A stretch of 64,000 nucleotides of DNA from Cellulomonas fimi (GTDB lineage Bacteria > Actinomycetota > Actinomycetes > Actinomycetales > Cellulomonadaceae): the NCBI RefSeq assembly GCF_012952065.1, contig NZ_JABCJJ010000003.1:1-64000 (forward strand). Direction: 5' to 3'. The translations under genes and the position numbers were made by a program. How positions within the stretch are numbered: position 1 is the stretch's first letter; every line of letters starts with the position of its first letter. The notes beneath the pieces were generated by a model. That model made no database searches, had not been told where the DNA came from, and was given only the letters and a program-made list of their open reading frames with translations. Below, one piece after another: positions 52,538-61,392 of the stretch.

Positions 52538-53880
52538 GACGGGACCTTCCCGGTGGGGTAGGCGCGCATGGCGGCGTCGGTGTCGAACAGGGCAGCCTCG
52601 TCGGGGTGCAGGTGGTGGTGCACGACGTGCGAGCGACGGGGCAGCTTCCACAGCCCGGTCCCCCGACCCAGCGCGGGCAGCAGGTCCCGTTCGGTGCCGG
52701 TCAACCCCAGCGCCGCGGCGGTCGCGGCCAGCTGGTCGGTCTCCTGGCGGTAGATCACCCGGGTCGAGCAGTCCGCGAGCAGCCCGGCGGCGATCGCGCG
52801 GGCCTCGGTGCCGGCGTGCCCGACGGCGTCCAGGTCGGACAGGCGGTGCAGGATCAGCAGGTTCGCGATCCCGTACGCGCGGGACAGCTTCCACTGCGCC
52901 TGCATGCGCTGCACCAACGCCTGCGAGCGCATCAGCCGCCACGCCTCGTCGTAGATGACCCACCGCGGCCCCGCCCCGGGTGCGGCCAGGGCCGCCTCGA
53001 GCCACGCGGAGGTGCACGTCATCGCCAACGCCAGGGCGTCCTCGTTGGACCCGAGCCGGGACAGGTCCAGGGCCACCATCGGCGCGGCCGGGTCCAGGTG
53101 CCCGGTGGACGGCCCGTCGAACAGCCCGGCGAGGTCCCCCCGGACCAGGCGCCGCAGGCCGTGGGCCACCTCCCGCCCCTCGGCGGTCCGCTCGACCGCG
53201 GTCGACCCGTCCGCGCGCGCGGCGTCCGGGTCGGGTGCGGCGAGGGCGTCGATGACGTCGGGCACGGTCGGGGCCGGGCGGCGGGCGGCGACGGTGACGG
53301 CGGCGTCCAGTGCGCCGTGCTCCGCCGGTCGCAGCGGGCGACCCAAGGTGGTCTCGGCCAGGGCGACCAGCAGCCGCGCGCGCCGCCCGTGCACGGCGGC
53401 CGGGTCGCCGTCGCCGGCGTCGAGCGGGTTGAGCCGCACCGCCGACCCCGGCCCCAGGGCCAGCACCACCCCGCCGACCGCCCGGGCCACCGCGGCCCAC
53501 TCCCCCTTCGGGTCCCCGGGCACGTAGACGCGCCGCCCGGCGGCGATCGACCGGACCGCCAGGGACTTTGCCAGGGCGGACTTGCCCTGCCCGATCACCC
53601 CCGCCAGGAGCAAATTCGGGTTGGTCAGCTCACCGGCCGCGTACAGGTCCCACGGGTCGAAGCAGAACGGGCCCCCCGTCAGCGCGTCGGTCCCGACGAG
53701 CACCCCGCGGTCCAGGGCCGGGGCGGTCAGGAACGGGTAGGCACCGGCCAGGGTGGCCGACGACGCCCGGTGCGGCGCCAGGCCCAGCCCGCGCCACGCG
53801 GTCAACCGGCCGGGCGCGGCCCGGAACCGGCGCGGGCGTGCGCCGCGGCCGCGGGTCAGGTGCTGGTCCGGGCCACTCAC
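52534..53880 (-). CDS. VirB4-like conjugation ATPase
   Basis: The 448-aa protein starts at GTG 53880 and overlaps the SCO6880 gene by 4 bp. The ATPase core has Walker A GVIGQGKS (94-101), PGDPKGEWAAVAR, and Walker B WVIYDEAW near 317. It resembles the C-terminal half of VirB4/TraC; the N-terminal VirB4 domain is instead provided by the separate SCO6880 protein, which is the usual split in actinobacteria. It energises pilus or channel assembly. Confidence 0.88.
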   Translation of the reverse strand: MSGPDQHLTRGRGARPRRFRAAPGRLTAWRGLGLAPHRASSATLAGAYPFLTAPALDRGVLVGTDALTGGPFCFDPWDLYAAGELTNPNLLLAGVIGQGKSALAKSLAVRSIAAGRRVYVPGDPKGEWAAVARAVGGVVLALGPGSAVRLNPLDAGDGDPAAVHGRRARLLVALAETTLGRPLRPAEHGALDAAVTVAARRPAPTVPDVIDALAAPDPDAARADGSTAVERTAEGREVAHGLRRLVRGDLAGLFDGPSTGHLDPAAPMVALDLSRLGSNEDALALAMTCTSAWLEAALAAPGAGPRWVIYDEAWRLMRSQALVQRMQAQWKLSRAYGIANLLILHRLSDLDAVGHAGTEARAIAAGLLADCSTRVIYRQETDQLAATAAALGLTGTERDLLPALGRGTGLWKLPRRSHVVHHHLHPDEAALFDTDAAMRAYPTGKVPS

Positions 53881-55304
53881 AGCGCACCCCGGGCCAGGGG
53901 CAGCGCGCCCGCGGCGTGGGCCAGGCCCTGCTGGCCGACCAGGCGGCGGACCTCGCACAGGGACTGGGCGGCGTCGGTCTCCATCGCCGCGCAGCCCGCG
54001 GCCAGCTCGGCCGCGGTGGAGACGGTGACGGTGATCAGGGCGGTGAACCGCAGGTCACCGTGCCCGGCGACCAGCTCGGCCTCCCGGCGCAGCAGGTCGT
54101 CCAGCTCGGCGCGGGTCGCCTCGTCCTCGACCTGCCCGACCCGGACCCGGTGCGCGGCGTCCGCGGCGTGCTCGACCTTGCCGCGGCGGATCTCCCGCAG
54201 CGCCCGCGCGACCGGCACCGGCTCGGCGATCAACGACACCGTCCGCCGGGCGCCGGGGGCAAGCAGCAGCGGGCGCAGGAACCCCGGATCGGTCTCCGTG
54301 CGCGGCCACTGCGCGACCCAGTACACCGCGTGCACCGCGGTGTCGGTGCGCAGGCGGTCCCACTCCTCCGTCGCGCCCGTCGGCCCGGGCAGCCGCACCG
54401 GCAGGTCGACCGGTGCGGTCTCGGCGCGGGCCGCCGCGTCGGGGGCGTACGCGCGACGCAGCACACCCCCGAGCGCCTCCGGGCGCACCCACGCGTCCAG
54501 GTGCAGGTCCGCCCCGACCAGTGCCTCCCCCAGCGCGCCCAAGGTCAGCTCGAGCGTGGCGGCGGCCTCGGGTCGCAGGCCGCGCCCGAGGTGGCGTGGT
54601 GCGCGGACCGCGACACTGATCAAGGTCTCCTGCCGGGTCGCGCTCGACTGCACGTTCGCCACCAGGGCCGCGACCACGCCGTCGGCCCACGACCCGGCCC
54701 CCGCATCGTGGGCGGCCCACCAGCGGCGCACCGGGTCACCCCCACCCGGTACCGCGCGTTGCAGCACCTGGACGCGGACCACGGCCGACTGCTGGCACCA
54801 AGTCGCGAGCACCCGGCCCCACCCGGCGACCTTGCGGTCCTGGGTTACGGCGTCGTCCAGCAAGAACCCCGATCCACTGACCCGGGCGATCGCGGTCACC
54901 GTCCCGGCCCGGCGATCCAGCACCAGCGCGGCCCCCGACGTCGGCGCGGCGGTGACCATCAACGTGCCGGGGATCCCCGGCAGCGTGAGCGTGCGGGCGT
55001 CGGGCACCCGGCGGGTCGAGACGACCAGGGTCGTGCGCCCGAGGAAGCGGCGGGCCCGCCACTCGGCGAGCAGCGGCACCCAGGCCACCACCGGCCGGCC
55101 CGCGACACTGACCGTGCCCGCGACCAGCAGCGGCAACCAGACCGCGGCGCTCACCACCAGCCCGCCCGCCCCGCGCGAGTACACCGCCCCGGTCGCGATC
55201 GCCAGCCCCGCGGCGACGACCGCGACCTGCGGACCCGACAGGCCCAGCAGCAGCCCGCGCCGCTCCAGACGCCCGAACCGGGCCGCGGCCGGGCCGGTGC
55301 TCAT
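53877..55304 (-). CDS. SCO6880 family conjugation protein
   Basis: The 475-aa protein (ATG 55304) has two N-terminal membrane helices (about 26-45 and 50-70) typical of the PrgI-like plus VirB4-N arrangement, followed by a cytoplasmic region with VLDRRAGTVTAIARVSGSGFLLDD and LISVAVRAP strands. It belongs to the SCO6880 family of actinobacterial integrative elements. It likely anchors the VirB4-like ATPase at the membrane. Coupled to the genes on both sides by 4-bp overlaps. Confidence 0.88.
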   Translation of the reverse strand: MSTGPAAARFGRLERRGLLLGLSGPQVAVVAAGLAIATGAVYSRGAGGLVVSAAVWLPLLVAGTVSVAGRPVVAWVPLLAEWRARRFLGRTTLVVSTRRVPDARTLTLPGIPGTLMVTAAPTSGAALVLDRRAGTVTAIARVSGSGFLLDDAVTQDRKVAGWGRVLATWCQQSAVVRVQVLQRAVPGGGDPVRRWWAAHDAGAGSWADGVVAALVANVQSSATRQETLISVAVRAPRHLGRGLRPEAAATLELTLGALGEALVGADLHLDAWVRPEALGGVLRRAYAPDAAARAETAPVDLPVRLPGPTGATEEWDRLRTDTAVHAVYWVAQWPRTETDPGFLRPLLLAPGARRTVSLIAEPVPVARALREIRRGKVEHAADAAHRVRVGQVEDEATRAELDDLLRREAELVAGHGDLRFTALITVTVSTAAELAAGCAAMETDAAQSLCEVRRLVGQQGLAHAAGALPLARGAL

Positions 55305-56392
55305 CGCGGCTCACCGCCCCGGACGCCACCTGCCGCGCCGTTGACGGGGAGCTGGGGTGGGCGGGCGGCCTTGGTCGACCCGATCGAGCCGATCAGCTTG
55401 GAAGTACCGATCTGTTGGGCCAGGTGCATCCCCGACCGCCCCGCGGTCCGGGCGCCGGTGGTGACCGGGCTCGCCGCGACGGCGGAGTTCATCACCGCGG
55501 CGGCCTCCATGCCCGACCAGTGCAGGAACCGCCACGTCAACCACGGGGCCAGCACCGCGATCGACAACAGCAACAGCCCCACCAGCACGTCCGACAGCCC
55601 TTGACCGGCGGCTGGCGCCGTGGTCTGCCCGGTGGTGGTCGGTCCCACGCCGGCGAACGCCGACGCCCCCACGACGAACACCACCACGATCGCGACCTTG
55701 CAGAACACCAGGGCGGCGACGATCTCCAACCAGCGCCGGGTCCAGATCCGGGTCTGGTCCCACGCCGACCCCGCGAACGCGATCGGCGCGAACACCGCGA
55801 TCAGCAGCAGGGCCGCCTTGCGGAACACCATCACCCCCCACAACGCGATCAGCCCCACGATGAGCAGGAACCCGACAACCAGCTGCAGCCCGGGCCCCAG
55901 CACCGTGGACATCGCCACGAAGTCGAAGAACCGGGACACCGCCGCCGAGACGGTCGTATCCGCCGACGCGGCGATGAACGCACAGATCCCGTCCACCGCG
56001 CTCAACGCCAGCTGGGTGACCGCCAACGCGAGCGCCGACCCGACCAGGGCCTTACCGACCCCTACGACGGCGCGGGCCAGACCGCCCGGCTCGCGGCGCA
56101 GCACCGAGGTCAGCACCTGCACCACGAACAGCCCGACCACCACCGGCAACGCCACCGCGGCGATCACCGCCACGTTGCCCCGGAACCACGCCGCGGTCAG
56201 GTCGATGCCCGTCGTCTCATCCAGCGACCGGTACGACGCCTGCGCCACCTGCTCCGCCGCGTCCAGGAACGCCCGGCCCAACCCGCCCAGCATGTAGTCG
56301 CTGGCCGCCGTCTGCACCGACCCGGTGACCGCCCCGGCCGCGCAGGCCGGGCTCAACGGGACCGCGCACGGGTCCAGGGCGGAGACTGGCAT
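55301..56392 (-). CDS. VirB6/TrbL-like channel protein
   Basis: The 363-aa polytopic membrane protein starts at ATG 56392. At least six hydrophobic segments occur from about residue 73 to 280, for example NVAVIAAVALPVVVGLFVVQV and LVVGFLLIVGLIALWGVMVF. The C-terminus is short and basic. It matches the TrbL/VirB6 inner-membrane channel component of type IV secretion. One base separates it from the DUF6112 gene. Confidence 0.85.
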   Translation of the reverse strand: MPVSALDPCAVPLSPACAAGAVTGSVQTAASDYMLGGLGRAFLDAAEQVAQASYRSLDETTGIDLTAAWFRGNVAVIAAVALPVVVGLFVVQVLTSVLRREPGGLARAVVGVGKALVGSALALAVTQLALSAVDGICAFIAASADTTVSAAVSRFFDFVAMSTVLGPGLQLVVGFLLIVGLIALWGVMVFRKAALLLIAVFAPIAFAGSAWDQTRIWTRRWLEIVAALVFCKVAIVVVFVVGASAFAGVGPTTTGQTTAPAAGQGLSDVLVGLLLLSIAVLAPWLTWRFLHWSGMEAAAVMNSAVAASPVTTGARTAGRSGMHLAQQIGTSKLIGSIGSTKAARPPQLPVNGAAGGVRGGEPR

Positions 56393-56393
56393 G

Positions 56394-56720
56394 TCAGATC
56401 CCCGCGCCCAGGCCGGAGAAGAACCCGATGATCGCGTTCGCCCCGCCGATCAGGATCGCGCCGCCCGCGGCGACCAGCACGCCGGTCTTCCCGCTCGAGG
56501 CGTGGGAGTAGTTCCCCTGCTGGTGGGCAACCGCCCACACGATCACCGAGATCACCAGGCCGGCCACGCACGCCACCAGACCCCAGGTCAACAGCGCCCC
56601 GACGATGCTCCGGACCACCTCCAGGCCCGGCAGCCCGTCGGTGTTCGGGGTGATGCCCGGATCCTGTTGCGGAAGCGTGGCGACGTCCCGGATCGCACCG
56701 TGCACTCCCGCTGCCCACAT
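56394..56720 (-). CDS. DUF6112 small membrane protein
   Basis: The 108-aa protein (ATG 56720) has two membrane helices (WGLVACVAGLVISVIVWAVA and VLVAAGGAILIGGANAIIGFF), fitting the DUF6112 family found at the start of actinobacterial conjugation operons. It resembles the VirB2/VirB3-type small membrane proteins in position and size. It is the first gene of the minus-strand transfer operon. Confidence 0.85.
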   Translation of the reverse strand: MWAAGVHGAIRDVATLPQQDPGITPNTDGLPGLEVVRSIVGALLTWGLVACVAGLVISVIVWAVAHQQGNYSHASSGKTGVLVAAGGAILIGGANAIIGFFSGLGAGI

Positions 56721-57010
56721 GAACCCGCACCCCCACCTGACGGTTCAGAGCCGCTTCCTTCTGGCGATTCCTTATCTGCAGGGGTGCAGTTGCGGCCTAC
56801 AACACCGGGCTACACGAGCACGTACCGTCCGGCGTCTGTCAGGGCGGGCCGGGAGCGGGTTCGTCGTTGGTCACACGGGGTGACCCAGGCACGGACGGCT
56901 GGGATCATCCGCAAGAGCGGCGAAGCAGCCGGCGTGGGTCGATCAATGACTCGACCGCGGCGGCTCGACGCGATATTGGTGGGGCGGCCGCGCATGTCGG
57001 TGCGGACCCC
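56721..57010. other. Promoter region of the transfer operon and candidate ICE right side
   Basis: No gene recognised in 290 bp. A small hairpin GGTCGA-N8-TCGACC lies at 56937-56956. The transition from transfer genes to the catabolic operon happens here, so an element end could lie in this stretch, but no tRNA-Asn repeat is visible. Confidence 0.4.
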
Positions 57011-57922
57011 TCAGTAGCCGTCTTCGATCACGCCCGTGGGCTGTGCGCCCGCCGCGATACGGGTGAGGTTCTCGGCGACGCGGCGAGCGAGCGCGGGCCA
57101 GCGCAGCGAGGTCGGGTTGGCGGAGTGCGAGCTCACGATCACGCGGTGGTGCGTCCAGAGGGGATGGTCGACGGGCAGGGGCTCGGGGTCGGTGACGTCG
57201 AGCACCGCGCCGCCGAGGTGTCCGTCGTCCAGGACGCGGAGAAGCGCGGCTGTGTCGATCGCCTCGCCGCGACCGACATTCACGACGCAGCCGTCCGTGG
57301 GCAGGGCGCGGAGGGCCGCTTCGTCAACGAAGTGTCGGGTCGCAGGAGTGGCCGGAACGGCGAGGACTATGTCGTCGACACGTCGCCACACCTCGCGTGC
57401 GTGTGCGGTGGCGACTGTTTCGTGCGCTGCCTCGACGGGCTGGCCGGTCCGGGTCACGGCCAGCACGGTGGCCCCCAGGGTGACCAGTCGGTGCATGGCC
57501 GCGGTACCGATCCCGCCACCACCGACCACTGCCACGGTTCTCTGGGTAAGCGGGCGATAGCCGATCGGCGACCACCGATCCTGGTGGGCGTGCTGGATGA
57601 GCCGGTGAACGGCTGCCAGGAGGCCGGCGACCGCATGTTCCGCGACGTGGTCGGCGTAGACGCCGGCTGCCGACATCCAGACCCTGCCGTCGCTCGTCCG
57701 CCCGGATCGGACCCACGACTCCACCCCGGCCGCGGGGAGTTGCACCCACCGGACCGAGGGTGTGAGCTGGTCGTCGATGCCAGCTGGACGACTCGAGGTC
57801 CAGACCACCAGGTCGGCCGGCTCTATGTCGGCGACCACGACAGCACCTGCGGCGGTCACGGCGCGGGCGATGACGTCCGGTTGCGCGGGTGCGATCCGGA
57901 CCCGTATCGCGATCGGTGTCAT
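57011..57922 (-). CDS. D-2-hydroxyacid dehydrogenase
   Basis: The 303-aa NAD-binding protein starts at ATG 57922, overlapping the hydantoinase stop by 4 bp. The dinucleotide motif VAVVGGGGIGTAAM is near residue 130, VNVGRGEAIDT supplies the catalytic arginine, DVTDPEPLP the glutamate, and HRVIVSSHSA the histidine of the D-hydroxyacid dehydrogenase family. It reduces a 2-oxo acid or oxidises a D-2-hydroxy acid; the substrate is not evident. Last gene of the catabolic operon. Confidence 0.88.
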   Translation of the reverse strand: MTPIAIRVRIAPAQPDVIARAVTAAGAVVVADIEPADLVVWTSSRPAGIDDQLTPSVRWVQLPAAGVESWVRSGRTSDGRVWMSAAGVYADHVAEHAVAGLLAAVHRLIQHAHQDRWSPIGYRPLTQRTVAVVGGGGIGTAAMHRLVTLGATVLAVTRTGQPVEAAHETVATAHAREVWRRVDDIVLAVPATPATRHFVDEAALRALPTDGCVVNVGRGEAIDTAALLRVLDDGHLGGAVLDVTDPEPLPVDHPLWTHHRVIVSSHSANPTSLRWPALARRVAENLTRIAAGAQPTGVIEDGY

Positions 57923-59301
57923 GCGGTCATCCGCGCGTGCCGGGCCACGAACCGGCCCCGGGCCGGCAGGTCGGTGAGCTCGCCGTCGGCCACAACCTGC
58001 TCGCCGCGTAGGAGGACGTGCCTCGGCCTGCCCTGACCCTTGCCGTCGTCGTAGAGCGAGAAAGTGTCCGGCGATGAGCGCCGGAGGTCGCTGCCGGCCC
58101 AGCGGGCATCGGGGTCCCAGAGCACCAGGTCCGCGTCGGCGCCGACGGCGATCCTGCCCTTGCCGTCGAGCTGCAGCGCCCGCGCGGCCCGCTCGCTGCT
58201 GGCGCTCACGACCTCGGCAGGCGTGAAACCGTGGCGGTGGATGCCCTCGCTCCACAGGAACGGGGTTCTGGCCTCGATGCCGGGCGCGCCGGCGGGGACG
58301 TGGCGGTGGTCGTCGGTGCGGGCGGACTTGCTCGTGGTGGCGTACGCGCAGTGGTCGGAGCCGACCGTGGTGACCGCGCCGCTGCGCACCGCCGCCCAGA
58401 GCGCCAGCCGGTCCTGGTCCCCGCGAATGGGCGGTGAGATCACGTACCGCCACGGGTCGGGCCCGGTGAAGACGGAGTCGTCGTGGACGAGGTAGTGGGT
58501 GCAGGTCTCGGCGAAGACGTCGCTGCCGGCCCGGCGAGCTGCCTCGACCGCGGCCAATGCTTCGTGGCCGGAGATGTGGAAGATGTAGACCGGGGTGCCG
58601 ATACGGCGGGCGTAGAGGGCCACCATGCCGATCGCCTCGGCTTCGGCGAGTGCGGGCCGGCTCGCCGGGTAGTCGCTGGCACCCAGACGCCCGAGCGTCT
58701 CCTGCTCGTGCAACGTGGCCGCGAGGAGCTCGTGGTTCTCGGCGTGGAACCCGGGCAGGCCCCCGTGGCGGGCGATGACGTTCATGAGCTGCCATGCCGC
58801 GCCGTCGTCCACGCGGCGGTCCTGGTAGGTGGTGTACATCTTGAATGAGGTGAAGCCGTCGGCGATCACGTCGGGCAGCGCGTCCAGGACGGGGCGGGAC
58901 GCGTCGGGCAGGATCGGGTGCAGGGCGAAGTCGATGGCGATGGTTGACCCGAGGTGGTCGGCGCGGTCGTGGCAGGCCCTTCTCAGGTCGTACCCGGGTT
59001 CGCCCGGCGGCACGAAGTCCACGACCGTGGTCGTGCCACCGAGCAGCGCGGCGCGGCTGGCGCCGAGGGCGCCGTCGACCGTGCGGGTGCCGTCGTAGGG
59101 CCAGTCGATGTGGGTGTGGGTGTCGATCCCGCCGGGGGTGACGATCAGTCCGGTCGCGTCCAGCTCGTGCTGGCCCGCTGCCGGTGCACCAGGTGCGAGC
59201 AGGGCGGCGACACGCCCCGCGCGGATCCCGACGTCCATTGGGGCGCTGTGTCCGCCTGCGACGACGGTCCCGCCGCGGATGACGGTGTCGAACCAGGTCA
59301 C
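57919..59301 (-). CDS. Dihydropyrimidinase/D-hydantoinase family amidohydrolase
   Basis: The 460-aa enzyme starts at GTG 59301, coupled to RidA. The metal ligands are in GGIDTHTHID (H62, H64), the carboxylated lysine in TSFKMYTTY (K154), HAENHE (H187), FHISGHEA (H242), and the late aspartate in VGSDHCAYA (D316). These match cyclic amide hydrolases that open hydantoin or dihydropyrimidine rings. Exact substrate is open; allantoinase and phenylhydantoinase are alternatives. Confidence 0.9.
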   Translation of the reverse strand: MTWFDTVIRGGTVVAGGHSAPMDVGIRAGRVAALLAPGAPAAGQHELDATGLIVTPGGIDTHTHIDWPYDGTRTVDGALGASRAALLGGTTTVVDFVPPGEPGYDLRRACHDRADHLGSTIAIDFALHPILPDASRPVLDALPDVIADGFTSFKMYTTYQDRRVDDGAAWQLMNVIARHGGLPGFHAENHELLAATLHEQETLGRLGASDYPASRPALAEAEAIGMVALYARRIGTPVYIFHISGHEALAAVEAARRAGSDVFAETCTHYLVHDDSVFTGPDPWRYVISPPIRGDQDRLALWAAVRSGAVTTVGSDHCAYATTSKSARTDDHRHVPAGAPGIEARTPFLWSEGIHRHGFTPAEVVSASSERAARALQLDGKGRIAVGADADLVLWDPDARWAGSDLRRSSPDTFSLYDDGKGQGRPRHVLLRGEQVVADGELTDLPARGRFVARHARMTA

Positions 59302-59696
59302 GCTGCTTCCTCCGGGGTGTCGCGCACGGCCCAGGCCTCGATCTCGAAGCGCAGGCCGCCTGCCAGGGCGATGCCGATCGTGCTGCGGGCGGGCAGCGGG
59401 TCGCTGAAGAACTCCTGGTAGATCAAGTTGAACGTCGCGAACGTCGAGATGTCGGTGAGGAAGCAGGTGGTCTTGACGACCCTGTCGGGTCCGGTGCCCG
59501 CCGCGTCGAGGACGGCCATGAGGTTGCGCAGCGCCTGGCTGACCTCGTCCTCGAAGGCATCGGGCAGCTGTCCGGTGGCGGGATCGGCGCCGACCTGGCC
59601 TCCGGTCACCACGAGGTGGTCCCAGGCGATGGCCTGGGAGTAGGAGGCGCTGGGGGCAGGGGCGGCGGCGGTGACGATCTGGGTGAGGGCGGGCAT
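59298..59696 (-). CDS. RidA-family enamine/imine deaminase
   Basis: The 132-aa protein starts at ATG 59696 behind CAGGAGAAG. YSQAIAWDHLVVTGGQVGADP, DRVVKTTCFLTDI and LPARSTIGIALAGGLRFEIEAWAV are the RidA/YjgF signatures, with the active-site arginine in PARST. It hydrolyses reactive enamines/imines made by PLP enzymes or ring-opening steps. Overlap with the hydantoinase gene supports a joint pathway. Confidence 0.92.
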   Translation of the reverse strand: MPALTQIVTAAAPAPSASYSQAIAWDHLVVTGGQVGADPATGQLPDAFEDEVSQALRNLMAVLDAAGTGPDRVVKTTCFLTDISTFATFNLIYQEFFSDPLPARSTIGIALAGGLRFEIEAWAVRDTPEEAA

Positions 59697-59748
59697 GACT
59701 TCTCCTGAGCGTGATGGGTCTCGATCCGGGGGTGAAGGAAGATCCGAG

Positions 59749-60513
59749 CTATCCGGCGGGTACGGCGCGGCCGGCGAGGAGGAAGACGGCGATCGCCTCC
59801 TGCATCGAGGGTGTGACGTCGATCGTCGCGTCACCGATCAGTCGGTCGAGGTGTCTGACCATCGCCGCCTCGGCGGCGTCCGGATCTCGGGACTCGATCG
59901 CGTCAAGCAGGTCGTGGTGCTCGTGGGTCGAGCGGCGGGTGGTGCCGCGGCTCTCGGTGATGACATCGAGCACCTGCTCGAGGTGGTCGAAGCGGGGGTC
60001 GAACACCACGCTCGCCAGTCCTCGCAGCATCCGGTTGGGCACCATCTCGGCCAGTGCGCGGTGGAAGTCCACGGCCTTGCGTCGTCGCTCGTCGTCGGTC
60101 TCGATGGACGACTCGTGCCCGACGAGCAGCGCACTCAGGTTGGCGACGTCGGCGTCCGTCGCGGCCAGAGCCGCGGCACGTGCGATCTCGCGTTCGACGC
60201 CGCGGCGGGCGTGCAGGAGGTCGGCGACGTCCTGAGCGGTTCGTAGCTCGAGGGATCCGAGCTCTTGGCTCCAGCGCAGCTCGTTCGCGAACCGGTCGGC
60301 CGCGGCCCGGCCGTCGCCGGTCAGGATCCTGCCCTTGCCGCCCGGGGAGTGGGTGAGCCCGCGGGCGTCCAGGCGCCGCAGCAGCCGGCTGAGGGTCGAC
60401 TCGCTCAGACCCTCGAGCGGACCGTCGAGGCGCTTGCTGATCTCGCGGGCGCCGACCGGCTGAAGGTCGGCGATCAGCGCGAGCAGCGCACGCTCCCTGG
60501 GATCCTCGTTCAT
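59749..60513 (-). CDS. FCD-domain transcription regulator with NrpR-type winged helix
   Basis: The 254-aa protein starts at ATG 60513 (MNEDPRERALLALIADL). The N-terminal winged helix (AREISKRLDGPLEGLSESTLSRLLRRLDARGL) is of the ribonuclease R/NrpR-like type rather than classic GntR. The C-terminal FCD-like helical domain (EREIARAAALAATDADVANLSAL through HEHHDLLDAIESRDPDAAEAAM) binds small carboxylates in relatives. It likely controls this operon in response to a pathway metabolite. Confidence 0.82.
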   Translation of the reverse strand: MNEDPRERALLALIADLQPVGAREISKRLDGPLEGLSESTLSRLLRRLDARGLTHSPGGKGRILTGDGRAAADRFANELRWSQELGSLELRTAQDVADLLHARRGVEREIARAAALAATDADVANLSALLVGHESSIETDDERRRKAVDFHRALAEMVPNRMLRGLASVVFDPRFDHLEQVLDVITESRGTTRRSTHEHHDLLDAIESRDPDAAEAAMVRHLDRLIGDATIDVTPSMQEAIAVFLLAGRAVPAG

Positions 60514-60559
60514 GACGCCTCGGTCTCCTGTCGTGCTTCGGGTGGGCAAGCTGGGCACG

Positions 60560-61294
60560 TCACTGGGCGGTGTAGCCGCCGTCGACGGGCCACACGGCGC
60601 CGGTGACGAAGCTGCCGGCGGGGCTGAGGAGCAGCTCGACCACGGCTCCGATCTCGTGCGGGGTGCCGACGCGCGCCAACGGCACCCGCTGGGTCACCAC
60701 GGTCATGTCCTCCCCCGTCTGCTCGAAGCCTTGCCGCAGCATCGGGGTGTCGATCGGGCCCGGGCAGACCGCGTTCGCCCGGATGTTGTCCGGTCCACCA
60801 TCCACCGCGAGGGCCCGGACGAAGTTGATCACGCCACCCTTGGCGGCGCAGTACGCGACGTTCTCGGGGTACCCGACCATCCCCACCTGCGAGGCGATGG
60901 CGACGAAGGACCCCCCGCCGGCCTCACGGAAGTCCGGCAGGCAGGCCTTCGCGAGGAGGAAGACCGCCGTCAGGTTGGTCCGCAGGACCGCGTCCCACGT
61001 GGCCGGGTCCATCGTGTCCACGGTCCCGGCCCGGGTGATCCCCGCCGCGGCCACGGCACCGTCGACGGCACCGAACGCGGAGCGAGCCCGGCTGACCGCG
61101 TCGAGCAGGACGTCCGCGTCCGTGACGTCACCCCGGACGGTCAGGACCGTCGTCGACCCCAGCTCGGTGACGGCCGGAGAGAGGTCCAGGGCCAGCACCG
61201 GGCGACCAGCTCGGGCCAGCGTCTCGACCGTAGCGCGGCCGATGCCGGAGGCGGCCCCGGTGACCACCACCGCGCCGGTTGTCGTGTCAGCCAT
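60560..61294 (-). CDS. Short-chain dehydrogenase/reductase
   Basis: The 244-aa SDR starts at ATG 61294 behind AGGGAGA. The Rossmann motif VVTGAASGIGRA is at the N-terminus, then the NAG-equivalent VAAAGI near residue 85, and the catalytic YCAAK (tyrosine about 150). It ends with GAVWPVDGGYTAQ, the SDR substrate loop. It is NAD(P)-dependent; the substrate is unknown but the operon suggests a polyol or ring product. Confidence 0.9.
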   Translation of the reverse strand: MADTTTGAVVVTGAASGIGRATVETLARAGRPVLALDLSPAVTELGSTTVLTVRGDVTDADVLLDAVSRARSAFGAVDGAVAAAGITRAGTVDTMDPATWDAVLRTNLTAVFLLAKACLPDFREAGGGSFVAIASQVGMVGYPENVAYCAAKGGVINFVRALAVDGGPDNIRANAVCPGPIDTPMLRQGFEQTGEDMTVVTQRVPLARVGTPHEIGAVVELLLSPAGSFVTGAVWPVDGGYTAQ

Positions 61295-61316
61295 CTCGGC
61301 GTCTCCCTGCAGGTTG

Positions 61317-61349
61317 GTGTGCGTGTGCGTGTGCGCGTGCATGTGCGTG
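61317..61349. repeat. GT/GC-rich dinucleotide repeat upstream of the SDR gene
   Basis: An almost regular purine-pyrimidine run of GTGTGC type repeats (33 bp) precedes the SDR ribosome site. Alternating GT/GC is prone to slippage and Z-DNA, so it could tune expression of the downstream genes by length change. Confidence 0.7.
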
Positions 61350-61392
61350 GACGGGTCCCGGCGGCCTCCGGCCGCCGGGACCGCTCGTCAGG

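Noticed and set aside
52606-55344. 912-aa plus-strand frame across the VirB4/SCO6880 genes
   Set aside because: It is antisense to two well-supported genes, is made mostly of Arg, Gln and Gly, and has no ribosome site or similarity.
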